From Bacillus sp. CECT 9360 (GTDB lineage: Bacteria > Bacillota > Bacilli > Bacillales > DSM-1321): a stretch of 64,000 bases of DNA. The stretch lies in assembly GCF_918741275.1 (NCBI RefSeq), contig NZ_CAKKNA010000001.1, positions 62,001 through 126,000 of the forward strand, written 5' to 3'. The stretch's first letter is position 1, and each line of letters begins with the position of its first letter. Positions 26,021-35,030 of the stretch are shown here, in pieces. Both the position numbers and the translations under genes were made by a program. A model generated the notes under the pieces. The model was not told the origin of the DNA, did no database searches, and saw nothing but the letters and a program-made list of their open reading frames with translations.

Positions 26021-27463
26021 ATGAGTACCATGACAGATAAAAAAAGAATAGAGTACGGACATTTTATTAATGGACAATGGATCACTGACCAACATACAAT
26101 CCCAGTTTTAAACAAATATAACAGCGAAGAAATTGCCCAGATTGGAAGAGCTTCGAGAGAGGTAGTAACAGAGGCGGTAACGAATGCGTTGGAAACTTTT
26201 CAGACAAAAAGTCTGGATCCTAATCAACGCTATGAAATCTTAATGCATGCCGCTGAAATTGTAAAAAAAAGAAAAGAACAGTTAGCTATGATACTTGTAC
26301 AAGAAGTAGGCAAAGTGTTAAAGGATGCAAGGGGAGAAATCGACAGAGGAATACAAACTTTAATTGCTTCCGCTGAAGAAGCTAAACGGATTGCAGGTAC
26401 AGGTATTCCTTTAGGTCAACCTGGTAATGAAAATAAAATGGCTTTTACCATTCGGGTTCCCCTCGGAGTTATTGGTGCAATTACACCATTCAATTTCCCG
26501 TTCAATCTTACTCTTCATAAGGTAGCACCAGCGATAGCGGCAGGAAACACAATCGTGCTGAAGCCGGCTGAAGCAACACCGTTGATTGCTTGCAAGATCG
26601 CGGAAATCTTTTTGGAGGCCGGATTGCCAGCGGGGTTTCTAAATGTGATTAACGGAATAGGCCAAGAAACGGGTCAATATTTATTGGAAGATGAACGGGT
26701 AGCGATGTATACGTTTACGGGAAGCCCAAGCGTTGGGCGCCATATAAAGAGTCAAACAGGAATACGCAAGGTGACTTTGGAGCTTGGGAATAACTCGCCC
26801 AATATCATTCACAAGGATGTGCCGGATTTAGATAAGGCGGTCGAATTATGTGTGACTCGCGGATATACAAATGCCGGGCAAGCGTGCATTTCAGTACAAC
26901 GTATTTACGTCCACCACGAAATCTATGATTCATTTGTAGAGAAGGCAATAAAGGTTGCAGGGTCGTTGAAGGTTGGCAATCCTGAAGATGCAGCCACAGA
27001 CATCGGACCGATGATCTCTGAAAAGGAAGCGAAAAGAGCAGAAGGATGGATTCAGGAAGCTGTTAAACAAGGAGCCAAAGTAGTGACAGGAGGGAAAAGA
27101 CATGGGGCTATTCTGGAACCGACCATTTTAGTAAACGTAACGGCGGTGATGAAAGTAGTCTGTCAGGAGGTTTTTGCTCCAGTCATTAGCATCATTCCTT
27201 TTGATGCTATAGAAAAAGCTTTCGAGCAAGCGAATGATTCGGCTTTTGGTTTGCAAGTCGGACTATTTACGTCCGATCTCAATTTGGCGATGCGTGCCAC
27301 AAAGGAGCTTCATTTTGGCGGTGTGATCATTAATGATGTTTCTACTTATCGTGCGGATGTAATGCCGTATGGAGGCGTGAAGGATAGTGGATTTGGAAAA
27401 GAGGGCCCGCACTATGCTATTCAAGAAATGACCGATGAGAAACTTGTTGTCATCAATCTTTAA
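26021..27463 (+). CDS. NAD(P)-dependent aldehyde dehydrogenase
   Basis: A 480-residue aldehyde dehydrogenase. GAGGAGG eight bases before ATG 26021 marks the start; the earlier TTG at 25991 is not supported. The cofactor-site motif ITPFNFPFNL, the FTGSPSVGR turn, the catalytic Glu in TLELGNNSPN and the catalytic Cys in NAGQACISVQR are visible. It is related to lactaldehyde or glyceraldehyde dehydrogenases rather than to the semialdehyde enzyme at 4480-5949. Position next to two iron alcohol dehydrogenases suggests an alcohol-aldehyde-acid sequence, for example a hydroxy acid or glycol substrate. Confidence 0.9.
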   Translation: MSTMTDKKRIEYGHFINGQWITDQHTIPVLNKYNSEEIAQIGRASREVVTEAVTNALETFQTKSLDPNQRYEILMHAAEIVKKRKEQLAMILVQEVGKVLKDARGEIDRGIQTLIASAEEAKRIAGTGIPLGQPGNENKMAFTIRVPLGVIGAITPFNFPFNLTLHKVAPAIAAGNTIVLKPAEATPLIACKIAEIFLEAGLPAGFLNVINGIGQETGQYLLEDERVAMYTFTGSPSVGRHIKSQTGIRKVTLELGNNSPNIIHKDVPDLDKAVELCVTRGYTNAGQACISVQRIYVHHEIYDSFVEKAIKVAGSLKVGNPEDAATDIGPMISEKEAKRAEGWIQEAVKQGAKVVTGGKRHGAILEPTILVNVTAVMKVVCQEVFAPVISIIPFDAIEKAFEQANDSAFGLQVGLFTSDLNLAMRATKELHFGGVIINDVSTYRADVMPYGGVKDSGFGKEGPHYAIQEMTDEKLVVINL

Positions 27464-27483
27464 ATTGCGGAGGTGAGGTACAA

Positions 27484-28689
27484 ATGAGAACAACATGGGA
27501 TTTTTTTTCTACGGAAAGAATCGTATTTGGAAACGGGGCAATTCAACAGCTCGATTCCGTTCTTGCAAGGTTAAACGCGAAAAACATATTACTCATTACC
27601 GATCCTGGAATCAAGCAGGCAGGCATTGTTGACAGAGTTTTGAATTTGTTGAAACAATCCGGCTACCAAACGATTCTTTACGATAAGGTGGTACCCGAAC
27701 CACCGGTAGATTCTGCGATGGAATGCTATGAATTTGCGAAATCCCAAATGGATACGGATGCAGTCATCGGGCTTGGCGGGGGAAGCAGCATCGATATGGC
27801 AAAAATTGTCGCCTTATTGGTAGCTCATGGAGGACATCCTCTTGATTATTATGGCGGGGAAAATCAAGTGCCCGGGCCTATTGCACCCTTGGTTGCCATT
27901 CCCACAACAGCGGGAACTGGATCTGAAGTTACATCGGTCGCCGTATTGACAGATGTTAAAAACAATCTAAAAGTGGGAATCTCGGATAATTACCTTCGAC
28001 CAACTGTTGCTCTTCTTGATCCAGAATTAACATTAGGCCTTCCTGCATACGTGACAGCCTGTTCTGGAATTGATGCCTTATCCCATGCGATAGAGGCTTA
28101 TACTGCAAAACCTTCCACATACATCCAGACAGAGGGCAATCTTTTATTCCAAGGCTCCATCCCTATAAGCGATACACTTGCATTCAGGGCAATTGAATTG
28201 ATTGCTAAAAACCTAGTGGTTGCAGTTCAACAAGGAAGTAATCTTGAGGCGCGATCGAATATGATGATGGGCAGCCTGCTTGCCGGGATGGCTTTTTCAA
28301 ATGCCGGTACAGCTGCTGCTCATGCGCTAGCATATCCAATTGGAGGCCTTATTAAATCACCACATGGGGAAGTGACAGGTCTTTTACTTCCGTATGTAAT
28401 GGAGTTCAACGCAGCTGTAGAAACGGATAAAATGGTGAAAATTTCTGAGGCATTTGATGTGAAGTCGGAAGGGTTATCAAAGAAAGATACAGCATTAGCT
28501 GCTTCAACAGCGGTGTTGAAATTGCTTGAGGAAATTGGCTTGCCTACTCGTCTTTCAGAGATTGGAATTAAAGAAGAGAATATTCCGGAGATTGCTGACA
28601 AGACCATGAAGATTGATCGATTGGTTAGAAACAATCCAAGAGTACCTAACCAACAAGGACTTGAAGAATTACTGCGGAAGGCTTTTTAA
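27484..28689 (+). CDS. Iron-containing alcohol dehydrogenase (copy 1)
   Basis: A 401-residue group III alcohol dehydrogenase. The NAD loop AVIGLGGGSSIDMAK, the PTTAGTGSEVT motif, and the metal ligands in GIDALSHAIEAY and AAHALAYPIGG...PHG are intact. The segment after HAIEAY carries an insertion-like stretch (NLLFQGSIPIS) not seen in its neighbour. Relatives reduce or oxidise butanal, lactaldehyde, 4-hydroxybutyrate or maleylacetate. The start lies 20 bases after the aldehyde dehydrogenase stop with a GGAGGTGAGG ribosome site. Confidence 0.9.
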   Translation: MRTTWDFFSTERIVFGNGAIQQLDSVLARLNAKNILLITDPGIKQAGIVDRVLNLLKQSGYQTILYDKVVPEPPVDSAMECYEFAKSQMDTDAVIGLGGGSSIDMAKIVALLVAHGGHPLDYYGGENQVPGPIAPLVAIPTTAGTGSEVTSVAVLTDVKNNLKVGISDNYLRPTVALLDPELTLGLPAYVTACSGIDALSHAIEAYTAKPSTYIQTEGNLLFQGSIPISDTLAFRAIELIAKNLVVAVQQGSNLEARSNMMMGSLLAGMAFSNAGTAAAHALAYPIGGLIKSPHGEVTGLLLPYVMEFNAAVETDKMVKISEAFDVKSEGLSKKDTALAASTAVLKLLEEIGLPTRLSEIGIKEENIPEIADKTMKIDRLVRNNPRVPNQQGLEELLRKAF

Positions 28690-28789
28690 CAAAAGTGAGA
28701 TGTATTGATTTCCTAGTATGAGATTGATAGATAAATAATGAAGTTGGATTCTGAAATCGAGAATGTTCGTTAGGAAGGATGTTAATAAA

Positions 28790-29968
28790 ATGTCTTTATT
28801 GCATTATAAGTATTTTATGCCTACACATGTAGAATGCGGGAATGGAGTATCTGAAAGAACGGGAGAAATGGTAAAAGATCTAGGCGCAACAAGAGTGCTT
28901 ATCGTAACAGATAAAGGAATACGAGAAAGCAAGCTTTTAGAAGGAATAGAACAATCTCTATTAAGGGTGCACCTGGAATACGAAATTTATGATGAGGTAG
29001 AACCGAACCCTTCGGATGATACGATTGAAAAAGGCCTAGAATACCTAAGGCAACATCAAAGTGATGCAGTACTGGCAGTTGGCGGCGGCAGCAGTATTGA
29101 CACAGCTAAGGGCATAGCTATCATGGCTACTAATCCCGGACATATCTTTGATTATGAAGGGGTAGGAAAGATTAAAACTACTCCCCTTAAAATCATAGCG
29201 ATCCCAACTACTGCTGGGACTGGGAGTGAAGTTACGGCTTCAACAGTCATTACCAATAAAGAAACATTATTTAAATTAGCGGTGATTAGTCCTTATCTAT
29301 ATCCTAGCCTGGCAATACTCGATCCAGCTCTTATTCTGAATTTACCTCAGGGACTTACAGCAGCAACAGGAATGGATGCATTAACACACGCTATTGAATC
29401 TTATACATCAAAGACGGCCAATCCCGTTAGCCAAGCCTTAGCTATCCATGCCATTAAAATGATTGGCGAAAATTTGACGAAAACCTATTTTGTGGGAACG
29501 GATATCGAAAGCCGGGAAAAAATGCTAGTAGCTTCCATGATTGCAGGAATTGCATTTGCTCAATCCCGGTTGGGAAATGTCCACGCTATATCTCATACCT
29601 TTGGAGGAGTCCTCAATATTCCTCATGGAATTGCGAACGCGACTTTGCTGCCATTTGTTATGAAATTCAATCTGCCGGCCTGCGTTGAAGAGTTCAAGGA
29701 TATAGCGATCGCTTTAGGTAAGGATGTTACCGGATTATCTGTAAAGCAAGCTGCAGAGGAAGCAATAAATGCTGTCATCGAAATGAATCAAACGATGAAA
29801 ATCCCTCTCAATATAAAAGACTTGGGAGTTTCGGAAGAGTTCTTTCCTAAACTAGTCGAGGATTCTATGAGAAGTGGAAATGTTCTCGTAAATCCCAGGC
29901 TGACAAAGGCAGCTGATATTCAACTGATAATTGAAAAAGCGTATCAAGGGAGTTTAGAAGAGTTCTAG
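28790..29968 (+). CDS. Iron-containing alcohol dehydrogenase (copy 2)
   Basis: A 392-residue enzyme of the same family as the preceding protein. The frame opens at ATG 28763, but TAGGAAGGA points to ATG 28790 (MSLLHYKYFMP), which also gives the usual N-terminus. It has AVGGGSSIDTAKG, IPTTAGTGSEVTAS, GMDALTHAIESYTS and NVHAISHTFGG...PHG. The two are only moderately similar, so they probably have different substrates. A 100-base gap separates them. Iron or another divalent metal is bound by one Asp and three His. Confidence 0.9.
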   Translation: MSLLHYKYFMPTHVECGNGVSERTGEMVKDLGATRVLIVTDKGIRESKLLEGIEQSLLRVHLEYEIYDEVEPNPSDDTIEKGLEYLRQHQSDAVLAVGGGSSIDTAKGIAIMATNPGHIFDYEGVGKIKTTPLKIIAIPTTAGTGSEVTASTVITNKETLFKLAVISPYLYPSLAILDPALILNLPQGLTAATGMDALTHAIESYTSKTANPVSQALAIHAIKMIGENLTKTYFVGTDIESREKMLVASMIAGIAFAQSRLGNVHAISHTFGGVLNIPHGIANATLLPFVMKFNLPACVEEFKDIAIALGKDVTGLSVKQAAEEAINAVIEMNQTMKIPLNIKDLGVSEEFFPKLVEDSMRSGNVLVNPRLTKAADIQLIIEKAYQGSLEEF

Positions 29969-30085
29969 TTCTAAAATGATAAGCAGCAATCATTTCAAAA
30001 AAGCAAAAATGTAAGATAACATCTATTTCTAGCTTAGAGACCTATTAGCACAGATATTGCTTTTGAAGCATGGGGGAACGATGTA

Positions 30086-31021
30086 TTGGAGATTAAAATT
30101 GTTTTGTCATCTATTAGTATTATGGCAATCATTATTTTGATTGGTATAATAATAGCTCGAAATTACATAATAACCGATCAGGCAAAACAATTGTTAGTCA
30201 TCATTATCATCAACGTTGCTGTGCCTTCTATTATATTAAATGGAATTTTCAATACTAATATTAGTGAAGTATTACTTTCAAAAATGCTGATTATATTTCT
30301 GCTTTCCATTTGCTTCAATATTTTGGGGGTCGGATTGGGATGGTTAAGTGCAATAGTTTTTGGATATCGCACGATAAAAGCAAGATATATTTCCATCCTG
30401 GCAGGAATAGGTAATACCGGTTTTATTGGCATTCCGGTTTGTGCCGCACTTTTTGGCCCAACAGGTGGTTTATTAGCGGCCATATATGATGCCGGACTTG
30501 ATGTTATTGTATTTACAGTTGTTCTGATGCTTCTGCAAAAAAATGAGCAGTTTTCATTAGGAAATTTAAAAGCATTCATCAATATACCGTTTATTGCAGT
30601 TATTGTTGGGATATTAATAGCGATATTTGGATATGAGCCGCCAATTGTGTTGAGAAAACTAACTGCCACATTATCGAGTTTAGCAGCCCCATTGGCGATG
30701 CTCTATATAGGTTTTTTAATAAATTCATTTTTGAAAGAAAAAAGGAAAATACCAATTGGTTTTGTAAGTATTTCATTATTAATAAAACTAGTAATTTTTC
30801 CATTAATAATCATAGCTATTTTAAAAACTATACCTGTCATCATTGACGTTAAACTAATTACTGTAATTCAGGTATCGATGCCAACGTTTACGCTGGCAAC
30901 TGTCTTGTTTGCACGATATGCCCAAGATGAAGAAAAAGCGGTAGTTACCACAGTTTTGTCAACTATTTTTTCAATAATAACAGTTCCGATTATTGTTTAC
31001 ACAGCCGGTTTATTTTTATAA
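30086..31021 (+). CDS. AEC-family (auxin efflux carrier-like) transporter
   Basis: A 311-residue membrane protein with about ten hydrophobic segments in two inverted halves, starting at TTG 30086 behind a GGGGGA ribosome site. The conserved GNTGFIGIPVC stretch after segment four is the AEC signature, as found in malonate carrier MdcF and malate permease MleP. In bacteria the family moves organic acids. It is probably the export or import partner of the adjacent dehydrogenases. Base composition is somewhat more AT-rich than the flanking enzymes, as is usual for membrane proteins here. Confidence 0.86.
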   Translation: MEIKIVLSSISIMAIIILIGIIIARNYIITDQAKQLLVIIIINVAVPSIILNGIFNTNISEVLLSKMLIIFLLSICFNILGVGLGWLSAIVFGYRTIKARYISILAGIGNTGFIGIPVCAALFGPTGGLLAAIYDAGLDVIVFTVVLMLLQKNEQFSLGNLKAFINIPFIAVIVGILIAIFGYEPPIVLRKLTATLSSLAAPLAMLYIGFLINSFLKEKRKIPIGFVSISLLIKLVIFPLIIIAILKTIPVIIDVKLITVIQVSMPTFTLATVLFARYAQDEEKAVVTTVLSTIFSIITVPIIVYTAGLFL

Positions 31022-31049
31022 AATAGTAGTTTGGTAATAATGGAACGTT

Positions 31050-31078
31050 AGACTCGGTTTCACTATCGAGTCTTTTAT
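31050..31078 (+). terminator. Intrinsic terminator after the AEC transporter
   Basis: AGACTCG pairs with CGAGTCT across a ten-base loop and is followed by TTTT, 30 bases after the stop. Confidence 0.7.
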
Positions 31079-31280
31079 CATTAGCAACTTTAAAAAAACT
31101 TGTAAATAGCCCTCTAACTATCAAATCCCATGTAACGAAAAGAAACCCTCGCTTAAACAATTCTAACAATCTATCACTTTCATTATGAAATAATACAAAT
31201 CCAGTGAATTGCATTTTCAAACCTTTAAGGATATGGTTTGTTATAAAGGATAATTTGATGAAGGTAAAGGATGAAATGAA

Positions 31281-32228
31281 TTGAATAATCACAGCCGTAC
31301 ACCGGAGTTCATATACACATATGCATGCAGTCCAGAGGAACTCTCTTTATGCCGCATGGAAATGCGTTCATTTTTTGGAATCGAGTCACCGTTCAATATT
31401 ATCAAAAGCTCCACCAGAATTGATCCCAGCAGGAGTCCGTTCATTAAGGAGCGGATTGAAGTGATGCATGAAGGGGATAGCGTGCAGGAGATTGTCGAGC
31501 AAGTCAAGCATATCCAATTGGATGAATCAACATTCAAAGTCATTTTCGTGAAAATAAACGATTTGCAAGAAAAAGTAGAATACTGGGAGCAACGTGCAAT
31601 CGAGCGGGAAATTGGCTGGCCCATCCAGGGCGAAGCCGATATGCACGAGCCTGACCATATATTCGGCATAGTTCCTCTTGGCGGGAAATGGTATTTCGGG
31701 AAATATCTCAAAAGCGAAGCAATCTGGCTTCATCATCTTAAAAAACCCCGCGAATATTCCACTGCACTCAGCACACGTGTAGCCAGGGCTGTGGCGAATA
31801 TCGCTGTCCCGAAACCGGAAGGAGTCAAAGCGATTGACCCTTGCTGCGGGATTGGCACGGTATTGGTAGAGGCGCTTTCGATGGGAATTGACATCGTCGG
31901 ACGCGATATAAACCCTCTTGTCACAGACGGATCCAGGGAGAATATTGCCTACTTCGGGCATGTAGGCGAGGTAACAACGGGACCCATATCAGAGGTTTCT
32001 GAAAAATATGACGTGGCAATTATCGATATGCCCTATAATTTATATACCCATGCCTCACCGGAAGACCAGCTCTCCATTCTTCAACACGCTCGAAGGTTTG
32101 CTGGCAAAGTGGTCGTTATCACGATAGAAACGATGGACGAAATGATCAAAGAAGCGGGGTTTGAAATTGCAGATCGCTGCGTCGCCAATAAAGGCTCATT
32201 TTCCAGGCAAATTATTGTATGTGAGTAG
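31281..32228 (+). CDS. TRM11-like SAM-dependent RNA methyltransferase
   Basis: A 315-residue two-part protein: an N-terminal THUMP-like/other RNA-binding half and a C-terminal Rossmann methyltransferase. Motif I is AIDPCCGIGTVLVEAL and motif IV is IIDMPYN, a variant of the D/N-P-P-Y catalytic site of amino-methylating enzymes. These features match the TRM11/TrmG10-like group, which methylates guanine N2 in tRNA, but the bacterial members are mostly uncharacterised. The start is a TTG at 31281 behind AAAGGATG. It stands alone after a terminator. Confidence 0.82.
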   Translation: MNNHSRTPEFIYTYACSPEELSLCRMEMRSFFGIESPFNIIKSSTRIDPSRSPFIKERIEVMHEGDSVQEIVEQVKHIQLDESTFKVIFVKINDLQEKVEYWEQRAIEREIGWPIQGEADMHEPDHIFGIVPLGGKWYFGKYLKSEAIWLHHLKKPREYSTALSTRVARAVANIAVPKPEGVKAIDPCCGIGTVLVEALSMGIDIVGRDINPLVTDGSRENIAYFGHVGEVTTGPISEVSEKYDVAIIDMPYNLYTHASPEDQLSILQHARRFAGKVVVITIETMDEMIKEAGFEIADRCVANKGSFSRQIIVCE

Positions 32229-32299
32229 CAAAGCTAGATTAATATGGAATAAACGCTCAGCATTAAGACATTATAGACATCCAGAAAGAAGTTGATGGT

Positions 32300-33208
32300 T
32301 TGGCAAAAATGTATATACTTTTAGTGGTCATCATGGTGGCATGGGGATTCAACGTGTCTGCAACAAAGATCCTTGTGGACCAGTTCATGCCTGTTTCCAT
32401 CACGGCACTTAGAATTCTTACAGCGGGCATTTCCGTTTTTGTAATTCTTTATTTTTTAAAGCAGCTCCGGTTGCCCTCGAAAAAAGAAATTCCAGCCATT
32501 ATCCTTGGGGCTTTATTGAATGTTACAGCCCATCATTATTATTTATCGGTAGGCCTTAAAGACACGACGGCTGTGCATGGTGGGATCATTATCGGGACGG
32601 GACCCTTGCTTACGGCCATCTTATCCATCATACTGCTCGGCAGCCGCTTCACCCTCTTTAAAGGATTAGGGTTCATACTTGGCTTTGCCGGGATCATCGT
32701 CACCGTTATGTCGGGAAATACCGAAGCTAACGGAATTAACCCCGGTGATATTGATGTCTTCTTATCTATAATTTCACAAGCTCTTAGCTTTATTTTGATT
32801 AAGAAAGTATCGAAGACAATGGACCCGCGCTTGATGACGGGGTATATGCTTGTAATCGGGTCTATGTTCCTCTTTATCCTTAGTCCAATCGTTGAACCGG
32901 GTGGATTCTCAGGAATAACCGATGGCTCCGTTTATGATTATGTAATCTTTTTTGCTTCGGCGATCATCGCTACGGCTGTAGGCCATATGGGTTATAATTA
33001 TGCGATTGGAAAAATCGGTGCTGCCGAATCAGCTGTTTTCATGAATTTATCTCCATTCTTTGCTGTGATTGGCGCCGCCCTGTTTCTTAACGAAAGAATT
33101 TATTCAACGCATTTAATCGGCTTATTATTGATTATTATAGGTGTTCTCATCGGCTCAGGAGCTTATAATCATTTAAGAAGGTCAAAGAGTTCCAGTCTTT
33201 CCACCTAA
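32300..33208 (+). CDS. EamA/DMT-family transporter
   Basis: A 302-residue drug/metabolite-type transporter with ten predicted membrane segments in two EamA repeats (about residues 5-135 and 150-290). The first repeat begins with VVIMVAWGFNVSATKILVDQFMP and the second ends with LLLIIIGVLIGSGAY, both typical. Start is TTG 32300 or ATG 32309; neither has an ideal ribosome site. The substrate, possibly an amino acid or metabolite being exported, cannot be told. It has no obvious operon partner. Confidence 0.86.
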   Translation: MAKMYILLVVIMVAWGFNVSATKILVDQFMPVSITALRILTAGISVFVILYFLKQLRLPSKKEIPAIILGALLNVTAHHYYLSVGLKDTTAVHGGIIIGTGPLLTAILSIILLGSRFTLFKGLGFILGFAGIIVTVMSGNTEANGINPGDIDVFLSIISQALSFILIKKVSKTMDPRLMTGYMLVIGSMFLFILSPIVEPGGFSGITDGSVYDYVIFFASAIIATAVGHMGYNYAIGKIGAAESAVFMNLSPFFAVIGAALFLNERIYSTHLIGLLLIIIGVLIGSGAYNHLRRSKSSSLST

Positions 33209-33221
33209 ATATTGAAGGGAA

Positions 33222-33255
33222 AATTCAGTCTATAAATGGGCTGGATTTTTTATTT
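33222..33255 (+). terminator. Intrinsic terminator after the EamA gene
   Basis: A nine-pair stem AATTCAGTC / GGCTGGATT, two of them G-U pairs, around an eight-base loop and followed by a T-rich run. Confidence 0.65.
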
Positions 33256-33284
33256 TGGGAGGCCGTATTGTTACTTACTTTCGC

Positions 33285-33353
33285 TTAAATCAATTGGATT
33301 ATCGCTTAAATGGCCGCCAGTTCACGCAAATCACCAAATTACCCGCTTAAATC
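33285..33353. repeat. Three copies of a CGCTTAAAT word
   Basis: CGCTTAAAT occurs at about 33285, 33303 and 33345 in the spacer between the EamA gene and the class V aminotransferase, separated by CAATTGGATTAT and a GGCCGCCAGTTCACGC-like stretch. It looks like a degenerate short interspersed repeat and has no coding potential. Confidence 0.4.
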
Positions 33354-33433
33354 AAAACAAGGAAATAGAAGACACATAAGGTTTCCCTTTCATATAGTAA
33401 ACTATTGAATGCATTATCCGAGGGTGAGATGGG

Positions 33434-34942
33434 ATGATAACAGTAAGGATCGGTGATAATCGAGGGGAATTTTTTGGAGAACTTGAGACTTATTTCGAAC
33501 GATTCCGAAAACATATTATTGGAAACGGTTATCAAATAACCACCCCGTTTGGAAAGAGAAATATTGTTTACGCCGATTGGACGGCGAGCGGGAGACTTTA
33601 TCGGCCAATTGAGTTCCACATTAGCGAAATCTTCGGGCCTTATATGGCTAATACACATACTGAATCTAATTCCACGAGTTCTATCATGACTCTCGCCTAT
33701 AAAGAGGCTCAGAGCATTATTAAGAAACATGTCAATGCGGATGATCATGATGTAATTATTTCAAGCGGTTCCGGTACGACTGATGTGATAAATAAACTGC
33801 AGAGAATCCTTGGCTTAAAGATCCCGGGGAAATTTGGCGATCAAATCCATATACCTTTTGAGGAAAGGCCAATCATATTCGTAACGCATATGGAGCATCA
33901 TTCGAACCATACTTCTTGGCTTGAGACGATTGGGGACGTTGAAATTGTGCAGTCTGCTGCCGATGGCAATGTGGATATGGAACATTTGGAGAAATTGTTA
34001 AAACGCTTTAGCAGTAGGAAGATGAAAATTGGGTCATTTACAGCCTGTTCTAATGTGACAGGTGTCCAAACACCATACCATCGATTGGCCGCACTCATGC
34101 ATGAACATAACGGCATTTGTTTTATCGATTTTGCAGCTTCAGCACCTTATATTGATATTGACATGCATCCTGCTAATCATAAGGAAAAACTGGATGGCCT
34201 CTTTTTCTCTCCGCATAAGTTTCTCGGCGGACCCGGAAGCAGCGGTGTATTAATATTCGATTCAAGGCTTTATAAAAGTAAAGTGCCCGATCACCCTGGA
34301 GGAGGAACAGTTACTTGGACCAATCCATGGGAAAAACATCAATATTTTTCAGACATCGAATTGCGGGAAGATGGCGGAACACCGGGAATCCTTCAAACGA
34401 TTAAGGCAGCACTTTGCATAAAACTGAAGGAACAAATGAAAACCGAAAAAATGTTGAATCGAGAAAAAGAACTGATGGAACTGTTGCTCCCAGGTCTAAT
34501 GAATATTCGAGGACTACATGTGTTGGAAGGAAATAAAACAGAACGCCTTGGGATCATTTCTTTTTTCGTCGAAAACATCCACTATAACTTACTCGTCAAG
34601 CTTTTAAATGACCGATTCGGATATCAGGTAAGGGGCGGGTGTTCCTGTGCTGGAACATATGGGCATTATTTATTGAATATTAGTAAGCAGTCATCCAAGT
34701 CGATTACAGACAAGATTGATAAAGGGGATATGTCTGCAAAACCTGGCTGGGTCCGGATTTCGATCCATCCAACGATGACCAATGAAGAAGTTTACGGGTT
34801 TGTGAGGTCAGTCAAACTCATCATCGAGAATATGAAAGATTGGGAAAAAGATTACCGATACGATCCAAGAACCAATGATTATTTCTACATCCATAAGGAA
34901 CGGGATGTAACAGGGGAAATGTTTCGGTTGCGGATTCCTTAG
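33434..34942 (+). CDS. Class V aminotransferase/cysteine desulfurase-like PLP protein
   Basis: A 502-residue fold-type I PLP protein, longer than NifS or SufS (about 400). Recognisable parts are YADWTASGRLYRPIE near the start, HMEHHSNHTSW, FIDFAASAPYIDIDMH and the Schiff-base Lys in FFSPHKFLGGPGSSGV. A cysteine-containing RGGCSCAGTYGH lies late, in the place of the mobile catalytic loop of desulfurases. A C-terminal tail of about 60 residues extends beyond the core. Such proteins are annotated only as 'aminotransferase class V'; a role in sulfur or selenium transfer is possible but unproven. It is monocistronic. Confidence 0.85.
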   Translation: MITVRIGDNRGEFFGELETYFERFRKHIIGNGYQITTPFGKRNIVYADWTASGRLYRPIEFHISEIFGPYMANTHTESNSTSSIMTLAYKEAQSIIKKHVNADDHDVIISSGSGTTDVINKLQRILGLKIPGKFGDQIHIPFEERPIIFVTHMEHHSNHTSWLETIGDVEIVQSAADGNVDMEHLEKLLKRFSSRKMKIGSFTACSNVTGVQTPYHRLAALMHEHNGICFIDFAASAPYIDIDMHPANHKEKLDGLFFSPHKFLGGPGSSGVLIFDSRLYKSKVPDHPGGGTVTWTNPWEKHQYFSDIELREDGGTPGILQTIKAALCIKLKEQMKTEKMLNREKELMELLLPGLMNIRGLHVLEGNKTERLGIISFFVENIHYNLLVKLLNDRFGYQVRGGCSCAGTYGHYLLNISKQSSKSITDKIDKGDMSAKPGWVRISIHPTMTNEEVYGFVRSVKLIIENMKDWEKDYRYDPRTNDYFYIHKERDVTGEMFRLRIP

Positions 34943-34965
34943 TTTTTGTATTCAGGTTTCTTCAA

Positions 34966-35010
34966 AAACCCCTCTAAGATCAGAAAGAATGGACTTAGAG
35001 GGGTTTAAAT
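34966..35010. terminator. Strong bidirectional terminator
   Basis: A perfect 13-bp stem AAACCCCTCTAAG / CTTAGAGGGGTTT between the convergent class V aminotransferase and APC permease genes, with A/T runs on both sides. Confidence 0.85.
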
Positions 35011-35030
35011 GCAATTAGACAGTAAGCAAA

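Noticed and set aside
30178-30669. 163-residue minus-strand frame opposite the AEC transporter
   Set aside because: Antisense shadow of a hydrophobic coding region, without ribosome site or recognisable domain.
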